From Chitinophagales bacterium (GTDB taxonomy: Bacteria; Bacteroidota; Bacteroidia; Chitinophagales; JADIYW01), in assembly GCA_020848315.1 (NCBI GenBank), contig JADLAH010000020.1, positions 1 to 7,579 of the forward strand: a stretch of 7,579 nucleotides of DNA. Reading direction: 5' to 3'. Below the pieces are notes generated by a model. That model was not told where the DNA came from and ran no database searches. It saw only the letters and a list, made by a program, of their open reading frames with translations. Positions 1-5,819 of this stretch are shown piece after piece. Position numbers and translations under genes: made by a program. How positions within the stretch are numbered: position 1 is the stretch's first letter; each line of letters starts with the position of its first letter.

Positions 1-855
1 AAGGGTAAATCGATATACGGGATATACCTGAATGGTGCTACCGGATTTCAGATTCTGCGCACTACTGTCAATACCGGTAATGGTACAGTTGGAAGCAACG
101 GAACAACACCAGCCGGCACCGGTGGTGCCGGAGGAGGTGGAAACGGAGCAACGTCCGGTGGTGTAGGAAGTACACAAGGCTGTTATGGCAGTGGTGGTTC
201 TAATGGAGGAAATGGAGCAGCAGGTGCCGCTAATAACGGAACAGCAGGTGCTGCCGGTACGGGTGGTACATTAACTACCGGTTCAGGATGTAATGTCGTA
301 GGTTGTGATGCGAATGGATCCAATGGGAATAATGGTGCCAACGGAGGAAATGGCGGTGTAGGATCACCCAATCATACAGCTGGTAGTAGACCCGCAACAC
401 CAGGTATAGCAACGCCATTCTATTTGCCTTCTGCTCAGGCAACCGCAGGTGGCAATGGTGGCGGCGGTGGCGGCGGCGGTAAAGGCGGCGGCGGTGATAT
501 CGGTACTTGCTGTACCTGTGGTTGTGGTACTCCTATAAGACCGGATGGCGGTAATGGCGGTAACGGCGGCGGCGGCGGTCTCGGTGGCGGTGGCGGCTGG
601 GGCGGCGGTGGTTCCTTCGGGATATACATCACCGGAGCATCTTCAGGAAGTTTGTTGCAATCTACATTTAATGCAGGTACAGCCGGCACCGGAGGAACTG
701 GAGCTGCCGGTCAGGCAGGCTCAGGAGGCGCCGGAGGCGCCGGAGGGATATCTACTGACAGGTGTGGCACCGGACGAGGTGGAAATGGAGGAAGTGGAGG
801 CACAGGAGGCGCCGGAGGGCGAGGGCAGGATGGTGCGAACGGACTTGCACAGGGT
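1..855 (+). repeat. Glycine-rich low-complexity region of the surface protein
   Basis: Residues 1-285 of the partial protein are dominated by Gly with Ala, Asn, Thr and Ser. Stretches keep Gly at every third position, such as GGNGGSGGTGGAGG near residues 261-274. Residues 150-204 are nearly pure poly-Gly, broken by a cysteine cluster (C170, C171, C173, C175). Other cysteines lie at 61, 97, 102 and 255. Gly-x-x periodicity is known to form bundled polyglycine-II helices in other proteins; whether this one does so is inference. The antisense strand reads as proline-rich frames, which are shadows. Confidence 0.85.
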
Positions 856-3285
856 ACAGTCAATCTAAGTTCAGGCTCCATAACAACTACAGGGGGCTTA
901 CCTAACGGACCTAATGCCGTAGCGGATTATCTCAAAGCAAGATATCTGAAAGGTTGTACCAATTCCATTATAGAAATAGAAAAGGCTGCGGGCAGTGCTC
1001 CGCCTAGTGGTGCATTTGATTTGGGCGTTATGGGTGCCTCATTGGTTAATGATCAATCGCCTAATACATCAACGCTCACCAATACAACAGGAGCACTTAC
1101 ACTTCCGGTGCAGTTTGCAACTACAGGCTGGAAATCGGAAGACCTGACAACGGTGAATGCATGGACAAACTTCATCCGGATTACGGAATCTCGTTCTGTT
1201 TTACCACAGATAACGACAACACCAAAGAAAATATGTTCCGGAGAGTCTGTTTCCTTCTCTATTATCGGCAATAGTCCGAATCAGGATTTTACGACTCCGG
1301 CAGGAAGTGCCGTGGATTATCAATGGCGGTACAGAAAATACAAAGACGGATTAATTCGTACCTCGCCGGTGCCGGCTTGGACTTCCGGTACTGGTGCAGG
1401 GGCTAACACAATTACGCTGACAAATACAACTACAGATACCGTTACTTTTCTCATTGCAGCACGCGTGAGAGACAAATGTTGCGGCTGGTCGATATGGGTA
1501 TATGATTCCGTGTTGGTAGCACCGGCTATCAACCCTCCGACAGCCTGGACAGTATGTGCAGGTTCGCCGGCCAGCGGAGCCAATGTATGTCTCACAGATC
1601 CGGCTCCATTGTGTGTGAATGTGCCAACATTGCCTGCATCTAATCCTGCTTATGCGCAGTTGCAATACAGATATACTACAGATAATGGTACCAACTGGAC
1701 TGCCTGGAGCACAACGCGCCCTACGAATATTCCAAAATCAGTAGGTACAACCATTGTGCAAACTATGTTGGTAGTGCCGTCGTCTATGAATCAAGGGCCA
1801 AACTGTGATACTGCCGTATACAGCGGTGATATCAGATGGACGATTAATGATACGGTATCTGCGGATGCTGGTGTAGTAGATGTCGCCGGTTGCGGTAATA
1901 CCAGTCAGGTGGCTACCTTCTCCGCGGCGACACCGGCGGTAGGCACCGGCCAGTGGACATTGGTCAGTGCGTCTCCGGGTGTGACATCCAATCCGGTTGT
2001 ACCAACCTCATCTACTACGCTGTTAGTGGATGTACCATTTGGTGGGAATGCCACCTATAGATGGACGGTAACAAATGCTTCCTGTAGTAATTTCAGGGAT
2101 GTGTCCGTCACAACATCGGCTGTTAGTCCGGGCATCATTACGCAACAGTCAGATGCCTGCTATACGTGTCTGATTCAGAACGGAAGTACATACACTTACT
2201 ATGATTATTTGGGAGATATCATTGTGCGTATAGAAGATTTAACCGGTGGCGCATATTCACCGCTGGCATTGGGAAATACGGAAGTATGTACGCATATCCA
2301 CCCGTACACACCACAGACATGGACGGTAGCCTATCCGGATTCTATGCCGTATCTGCGCAGATGGTGGTCTATTTCTCCGGAATTCCCGCAGGGAAGACAC
2401 GCCAGAGTAACGTTGTTCTTTACTGCAGCGGAACTGGCTTCTTTGCAGGCTAAAGCTGCTGGTACACCATATGCATTTAGTGGTACAAATCTGCGCGTGA
2501 GTAAGTTCCCTGGCGGTGGCGGCGGTACGTTCTCCGGCCCGAATGCTGACCCTGCAATCCATACGCCGGGCGGCCTTATGTTGGGGGCAGGTCAGGGTTA
2601 TTATGGAGGTAATACAACATGGACAGATCCGGTATTCTCTGCTTACGGCAGCGACTATCAGGCACAGTTTATTGTAGATACTTTCTCGACATTCTATATT
2701 CATCCGGTCCGCTTCCCTTATGAGGTTTTACCGGTGGAATTAGTGTCATTCACCGGAACCAATGTGGGAGATAAAAACCTGCTGAAATGGACGACAGCAA
2801 CAGAACAGAACACGGATAAGTTTGTGGTAGAGAAAAGCGTGGATGGTATAAACTGGTTCTACCTGGGCGAAAAACCGGCAGCGGGCAACAGCAGTAATAC
2901 ACTTCACTACGAACTGTACGATAACTTACCGCTGATAGGGAATAATTACTATCGATTGAAAATGATAGACAAAGATGCTACCTTCAGCTACAGTCAGGTG
3001 ATTAATATACCACTACGGGAAGGTGCAGCCATTGATGGTATCATTGCGGTATATCCGAATCCGGCTACCAATCAGTTGAATGTATTAATATCTGCTTCGG
3101 CGAGTGCCAATACATTGATGAGGGTGTACGATGTAACGGGAAAAGAAATGATGAGCAACGGCGTTTCCTTGCAGAAAGGTATCAATACTATTGAGTTGGA
3201 TATCTCAACACTGGCAAAAGCATCTTATATGCTGGATATCAGTCTGAATAACAAATCTTTCGTAGAGAAATTTGTGAAGAAGTAA
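1..3285 (+). CDS. Large glycine-rich secreted surface protein with T9SS C-terminal sorting domain (5' end missing)
   Basis: The frame is open from base 1 to the TAA at 3283-3285, giving 1094 residues with no N-terminus or signal peptide visible. A TTG at 424 is not a credible start because the same frame and the same kind of protein continue upstream. Residues 1-285 are glycine-rich (Gly-x-x and Gly-Gly-x triplets). Residues about 401-511 and 617-705 look like Ig/PKD-like beta-sandwich modules, the first opening with an ICSGESVSF-type strand. Residues 706-908 form a Tyr/Trp-rich module I cannot name. Residues 909-1003 (start VLPVELVSF) are the linker domain common before T9SS tails. Residues 1014-1094 are a type A sorting domain with YPNP and VYDVTGKE motifs. 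From family knowledge, such proteins cross the outer membrane by T9SS, the tail is cleaved, and the product is surface-anchored or released. The role is probably structural or adhesive (inference); no catalytic motif was seen. Confidence 0.93.
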   Translation, partial: KGKSIYGIYLNGATGFQILRTTVNTGNGTVGSNGTTPAGTGGAGGGGNGATSGGVGSTQGCYGSGGSNGGNGAAGAANNGTAGAAGTGGTLTTGSGCNVVGCDANGSNGNNGANGGNGGVGSPNHTAGSRPATPGIATPFYLPSAQATAGGNGGGGGGGGKGGGGDIGTCCTCGCGTPIRPDGGNGGNGGGGGLGGGGGWGGGGSFGIYITGASSGSLLQSTFNAGTAGTGGTGAAGQAGSGGAGGAGGISTDRCGTGRGGNGGSGGTGGAGGRGQDGANGLAQGTVNLSSGSITTTGGLPNGPNAVADYLKARYLKGCTNSIIEIEKAAGSAPPSGAFDLGVMGASLVNDQSPNTSTLTNTTGALTLPVQFATTGWKSEDLTTVNAWTNFIRITESRSVLPQITTTPKKICSGESVSFSIIGNSPNQDFTTPAGSAVDYQWRYRKYKDGLIRTSPVPAWTSGTGAGANTITLTNTTTDTVTFLIAARVRDKCCGWSIWVYDSVLVAPAINPPTAWTVCAGSPASGANVCLTDPAPLCVNVPTLPASNPAYAQLQYRYTTDNGTNWTAWSTTRPTNIPKSVGTTIVQTMLVVPSSMNQGPNCDTAVYSGDIRWTINDTVSADAGVVDVAGCGNTSQVATFSAATPAVGTGQWTLVSASPGVTSNPVVPTSSTTLLVDVPFGGNATYRWTVTNASCSNFRDVSVTTSAVSPGIITQQSDACYTCLIQNGSTYTYYDYLGDIIVRIEDLTGGAYSPLALGNTEVCTHIHPYTPQTWTVAYPDSMPYLRRWWSISPEFPQGRHARVTLFFTAAELASLQAKAAGTPYAFSGTNLRVSKFPGGGGGTFSGPNADPAIHTPGGLMLGAGQGYYGGNTTWTDPVFSAYGSDYQAQFIVDTFSTFYIHPVRFPYEVLPVELVSFTGTNVGDKNLLKWTTATEQNTDKFVVEKSVDGINWFYLGEKPAAGNSSNTLHYELYDNLPLIGNNYYRLKMIDKDATFSYSQVINIPLREGAAIDGIIAVYPNPATNQLNVLISASASANTLMRVYDVTGKEMMSNGVSLQKGINTIELDISTLAKASYMLDISLNNKSFVEKFVKK
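13..282 (+). repeat. Internal duplicated unit, copy 1
   Basis: Residues 5-94. The unit begins with the aromatic motif IYGIYLNGATG, followed by a short hydrophobic/Thr stretch (residues about 15-24) and then a Gly-rich run interrupted by one Cys (C61). It matches copy 2 starting at residue 206 with an offset of exactly 200 residues at the opening motif. The opening motif resembles a rung of a right-handed parallel beta-helix, which is inference. The unit may begin before the window. Confidence 0.65.
616..861 (+). repeat. Internal duplicated unit, copy 2
   Basis: Residues 206-287. The unit opens with FGIYITGASSG, then a Ser/Thr/Leu stretch and STFNAG, which parallels TTVNTG of copy 1. A Gly-rich run follows, broken by a single Cys (C255), 194 residues after the equivalent C61. 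The preserved order of aromatic motif, hydrophobic stretch, Gly run, Cys and Gly run supports duplication rather than chance low complexity. The copies have diverged at the DNA level. Confidence 0.65.
3040..3282 (+). other. T9SS type A C-terminal sorting domain (coding segment)
   Basis: This segment encodes residues 1014-1094. It begins IIAVYPNPATNQL, continues with a beta-strand pair around MRVYDVTGKEM, then a Gly-Ile-Asn-Thr-Ile-Glu-Leu-Asp-Ile-Ser strand, and ends in the basic FVEKFVKK tail. The order and spacing match the Por secretion-system tail family (TIGR04183 type). That family directs periplasmic proteins through the T9SS outer-membrane translocon and is removed by the sortase PorU. 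Confidence 0.95.
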
Positions 3286-3295
3286 ATAAACTATG

Positions 3296-3341
3296 AAAAA
3301 AAACGGAGGGCGAAGCTTTAGCTTCGCCCTCCGTTTTTTTT
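3296..3341. terminator. Bidirectional intrinsic terminator between convergent genes
   Basis: A perfect 13-bp GC-rich stem (3304-3316 pairing with 3321-3333) closes a TTTA loop. It is flanked by eight A on the left and eight T on the right, so a U-tract is present on both strands and the A/T flanks extend the stem. It lies 10 bases after the stop of the surface protein. On the other strand it begins at the stop codon of the membrane protein gene (3340-3342), so the stop lies within the A/T arm. Confidence 0.93.
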
Positions 3342-5169
3342 ATGGCGCCGGAAAATTGATTTTCGCGGAGTTTACCTCTTCTATTTTCTTTTGTAAGTTC
3401 GGATCTTCCGGAAATCTTTGTTTTAAAACATGTAATATGCTATCCGCTTCTTGCTGGCGGTTGTTTTTTACGAGCATATTAATTAGGTTGTTGGCAGAAT
3501 AATTGAAGAATCCTTCTTTATTCATCACCATGCTGAAATAATGATAAGCGGAATCTATCTGCCCGGTGTTCCAGAATGTAAAACCGAGATAATTGACTCC
3601 GGAAAGGAAATTGCTGTCCAGAGCATAACATTGTCTGAATTTGGTCAGCGCAGCAGTGTCGTTTCTGCGGTACAGATCGACCAGTCCCAACAATTCCCAG
3701 GTGAGCGGTGATCTGTCAGAATTAGCCAGCGATTGCTGTGCATATTTTTCTCCGGTCGCAATATATTTATCCGTCATTGCACGGTCAAAATCCGGTTTTG
3801 TTTCTTCTTTCAATGCAAAGTGAATATATGTGCCGGCTACAATCCTGTTGGCTACCACTGATTTTGTCAGGTGGGGCATATCTCTTTCAAATAGCGTAAA
3901 ATAATCCCGCCATGCAGATGTTCTGTAATAAGTGAATATGCTCCAGATGGTAATAATCAGCAGGATAATTTTATTATTGAACGGACGAGAAATGAATTCC
4001 TTATTGGTCTCCAGTATTGCTGTAGCTAATAAAATGCAAAAGCCGAGAGAAGCGATGAAATTGTAACGGTCCATCACGATGCCGGCAACATACTCAAAAA
4101 AGTTAATCGCATAGGCGATGGAAAGACAAAAAAACAGGAAGGAAAATAAATACAACTTTTGTGTTTTGTATTTATAAACAGACCATCCGCCCCATGCTGC
4201 CAATAAAATAAACGCGCAGATGTTCTGCCAGCTCCAAAGCGGTGTCAGTTCAATAGTATAGCTGCCAAAATAGAAGTGATAGCCGAATGGAATCAGTAGA
4301 AATTTCAGGTAATAAAACAGCGATGTAAATGTCAGCGATAATGTATTTAGAAAAGTATTGTTGCCAATCAAAGGATTCTCCGCGATAGTTAATGCTGTCT
4401 TGTCAGTTAGTTCATAATCTAGTTGAGATATGAAAAATTCTCTGACTCCAAAAGAAATCAGAAATAAAATGTATGTAATAATGCCCGCAGCTATTAGGTG
4501 TTTCCAGTTTGTTTTTCTGAATAGAAAAATTGAGACAAGAGGAATGATGGCAAAAGAATAGGCATCTCTTTTGCACAGCAACGCCAGTGAAATCAGCAGC
4601 AGGAAAAATAATATCCGGTAATATTGTCTGAAGTCATAGGCTTTAATTAATTGAATAGCAGCTGCCATCCCCAGTAGCATACTCAACAGGTTGTCCCGGC
4701 TTTTTATATTGGCCACCACACTCACATGGTTGGGATGCACAAGAAAAAATATACAGGTGATGAGTGCCAACGTTTTTAGCCGTTGTTCATCTTCCGTCCA
4801 GCGCAACGTGAGGATTAATCGGTATAATACACTCAATAAAATGAAGTAGATAAATACATTCATCGCATGTCCGCTTGCCGGTGTGAATGCGCCAAACAAC
4901 TGCTGCTCCAACCAGAAGGAAAGGATAGTCACAGGTCTGTAATCGCCATTGGCATACCAACTGTTGAAGATATCTTTGATCGGATGTTCACTGTTGTTTA
5001 ATTTTGCCAATGAGGTAATAATGTAGTCGTCATCCAGATTGAATCCGAACCGTACCGTCCATGCATACAGTAAAAATGTGCCTGCCGCCAATATCAGATA
5101 TGGATACAATGTGTGCAGCAGGGAACTATTTCCCGGTACATTTTTGTTATGAGTAGTCTTTGCGGACAT
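3340..5169 (-). CDS. TMTC-like GT-C family membrane protein with C-terminal TPR repeats
   Basis: The product has 609 residues. A short cytoplasmic N-terminus is followed by a first membrane helix (about 22-42), then roughly ten hydrophobic segments to about residue 412, then a soluble TPR-like tail (about 459-590). The first loop carries the acidic triplet D46-D47-D48, where GT-C enzymes place catalytic or metal-binding acids. Further landmarks shared with TMTC (protein O-mannosyltransferase) proteins are YRPVT (77-81), HPNHVSVVANIKSRDNLL (145-162), MDRYNFIASLGF (366-377) and the WRDYFTLFERD stretch (420-430) entering the TPR part. GT-C enzymes use polyprenyl-phosphate sugars on the periplasmic side; the donor and acceptor here are unknown. 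ATG at 5169 is the only start before the first helix. It has no Shine-Dalgarno, which is usual in Bacteroidota. G+C looks lower than in the flanking genes. An alternative is a non-catalytic member of the superfamily. Confidence 0.82.
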   Translation of the reverse strand: MSAKTTHNKNVPGNSSLLHTLYPYLILAAGTFLLYAWTVRFGFNLDDDYIITSLAKLNNSEHPIKDIFNSWYANGDYRPVTILSFWLEQQLFGAFTPASGHAMNVFIYFILLSVLYRLILTLRWTEDEQRLKTLALITCIFFLVHPNHVSVVANIKSRDNLLSMLLGMAAAIQLIKAYDFRQYYRILFFLLLISLALLCKRDAYSFAIIPLVSIFLFRKTNWKHLIAAGIITYILFLISFGVREFFISQLDYELTDKTALTIAENPLIGNNTFLNTLSLTFTSLFYYLKFLLIPFGYHFYFGSYTIELTPLWSWQNICAFILLAAWGGWSVYKYKTQKLYLFSFLFFCLSIAYAINFFEYVAGIVMDRYNFIASLGFCILLATAILETNKEFISRPFNNKIILLIITIWSIFTYYRTSAWRDYFTLFERDMPHLTKSVVANRIVAGTYIHFALKEETKPDFDRAMTDKYIATGEKYAQQSLANSDRSPLTWELLGLVDLYRRNDTAALTKFRQCYALDSNFLSGVNYLGFTFWNTGQIDSAYHYFSMVMNKEGFFNYSANNLINMLVKNNRQQEADSILHVLKQRFPEDPNLQKKIEEVNSAKINFPAP

Positions 5170-5206
5170 GTGTTATCTGAAAAAAGAAAAAGTTGGCATA
5201 TGCTTC

Positions 5207-5214
5207 CAAATCTA
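5207..5214 (-). promoter_or_regulatory. Putative -7 promoter box for the TMTC-like gene
   Basis: Read on the minus strand the site is TAGATTTG, a perfect match to the Bacteroidota -7 consensus TAnnTTTG. It sits 37 bases upstream of the ATG at 5169, leaving a leader of roughly 30 bases. I could not find a TTG -33 element at the usual 17-23 base spacing, so the call rests on the -7 box and its position. Confidence 0.5.
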
Positions 5215-5245
5215 TGTAAATTTATAGCAATCTGAGGTATTTTCT

Positions 5246-5253
5246 TATTTTTG
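5246..5253 (+). promoter_or_regulatory. Putative -7 promoter box for the PF04020-type gene
   Basis: TATTTTTG matches the Bacteroidota consensus TAnnTTTG and ends 15 bases before the ATG at 5269. The leader would be under 10 bases, which is short but possible in this phylum. No TTG is seen at the -33 position. The surrounding AT-rich sequence makes a chance match more likely than for the minus-strand box. Confidence 0.4.
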
Positions 5254-5268
5254 AATAAAATTTAGACT

Positions 5269-5628
5269 ATGAAATTTCTCATTCGTTTCCTGATAAAAGT
5301 TGCCACCGTAATTGTACTTTCCTATATGCTGCCATCTTTCGGGATGGAAGTCACGGTGGCATCTCCGGTGGATGCCGTAAAAGTAGCGTTGGTACTGAGT
5401 GTACTCAATGCATTTGTTAAACCCGTGTTGCAGTTTCTGGCACTCCCGATTTCTTGTCTTACATTGGGCTTGTTCTCACTGGTTATCAGCGCGGCCATGG
5501 TATTACTCACGGATTATCTGTTAGTCGGTTTCCATGTAGATGGCTGGCTCGTGGCACTGGTATTCAGTCTGGCTTTTTCTGTCATCAGTTCTATCGTGGA
5601 GAAATTCATCGTAGACGACAAGCAATAA
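5269..5628 (+). CDS. Small 'phage holin family' (PF04020/YvlD-type) integral membrane protein
   Basis: The product has 119 residues, the usual length for this family. Four hydrophobic segments lie at about 6-24, 36-58, 62-86 and 92-112. The family signature is clear: NAFVKPVLQFLALPI (48-61) leading into CLTLGLFSLVISAAM (63-77), then DYLLVGFHVDGW (82-93). The short C-terminal tail is charged. Despite the database name, such proteins are widespread chromosomal membrane proteins and no phage genes are nearby; their function is not established. The ATG at 5269 places the first helix at the N-terminus and no in-frame alternative looks better. The gene is divergent from the TMTC-like gene and stands alone, 191 bases before clpB. 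Confidence 0.9.
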   Translation: MKFLIRFLIKVATVIVLSYMLPSFGMEVTVASPVDAVKVALVLSVLNAFVKPVLQFLALPISCLTLGLFSLVISAAMVLLTDYLLVGFHVDGWLVALVFSLAFSVISSIVEKFIVDDKQ

Positions 5629-5656
5629 ACACTTATTGCCCGTACTGAAATAATGT

Positions 5657-5677
5657 CTGTTTATATACATTAAACAG
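5657..5677. other. Small hairpin downstream of the PF04020-type gene
   Basis: CTGTTTA (5657-5663) and TAAACAG (5671-5677) form a perfect 7-bp stem with a 7-base loop, 28 bases after the stop codon. The stem is AT-rich. The nearest T-run (TTTTTT, 5691-5696) starts 13 bases after it, so it is a poor intrinsic terminator. It may be incidental or an mRNA 3'-end structure. Confidence 0.25.
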
Positions 5678-5776
5678 GTAAGGTTGTCAGTTTTTTACGG
5701 CCTAATCTGAAATATTGTCGCTTTCGTTCAGTTACATATGGCATTTTATGTAGCAGGTATGCATTTTGACGGATAG

Positions 5777-5797
5777 TTGTCGTACAAATTGTACAAC
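5777..5797. promoter_or_regulatory. Operator-like inverted repeat upstream of clpB
   Basis: GTACAA (5782-5787) and TTGTAC (5789-5794) form a perfect dyad around one base. The block also reads as alternating TTGT/ACAA half-sites (TTGT 5777, ACAA 5784, TTGT 5789, ACAA 5793), so two overlapping dyads are present. It ends 23 bases before the clpB ATG, where a repressor could block transcription. It does not resemble the CIRCE element (TTAGCACTC-N9-GAGTGCTAA), so HrcA control is not suggested. I found no clear TAnnTTTG box in 5629-5819; the nearest is TACATATG at 5733-5740, with one mismatch. Confidence 0.35.
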
Positions 5798-5819
5798 TTT
5801 CCATCAGAAAAAGTACCGT

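Noticed and set aside
424..426. TTG as the start of the large plus-strand protein
   Set aside because: The same frame is open to base 1 with matching Gly-rich composition and a first copy of the duplicated unit, so the true start lies upstream of the window.
435..689. Proline-rich minus-strand open frame, with a similar one at 183-371
   Set aside because: GGN codons read in antisense give CCN, so these are mirror images of the glycine-rich coding region, with no initiation signal or domain.
1..855. Mycobacterial PE-PGRS-like protein or a CRISPR/tandem DNA array
   Set aside because: The T9SS tail and Bacteroidota promoter boxes exclude mycobacteria. The repetition is at codon/protein level, with no regular identical repeats and spacers.
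2257..2703. Minus-strand 148-codon frame inside the surface protein gene
   Set aside because: It lies wholly opposite a confirmed coding frame, its composition is Arg/Cys-rich and unstructured, and no promoter is evident.
3293..3502. Small plus-strand ORF starting MKKNGG
   Set aside because: Its first codons are the terminator hairpin and the rest is antisense to the well-supported TMTC-like gene.
5269..5628. Prophage remnant suggested by the holin-type name
   Set aside because: The PF04020 family is chromosomal and widespread. No endolysin, tail, integrase or attachment repeats are in the window.
5454..5648. Overlapping plus-strand frame in the PF04020-type gene
   Set aside because: It is an out-of-frame shadow of a recognised family protein.
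5732..5753. TTACATA...TATGTAG weak inverted repeat and the repeated GCATTTT at 5741 and 5761
   Set aside because: Short AT-rich matches with long loops are expected by chance here, and they do not align with a promoter element.
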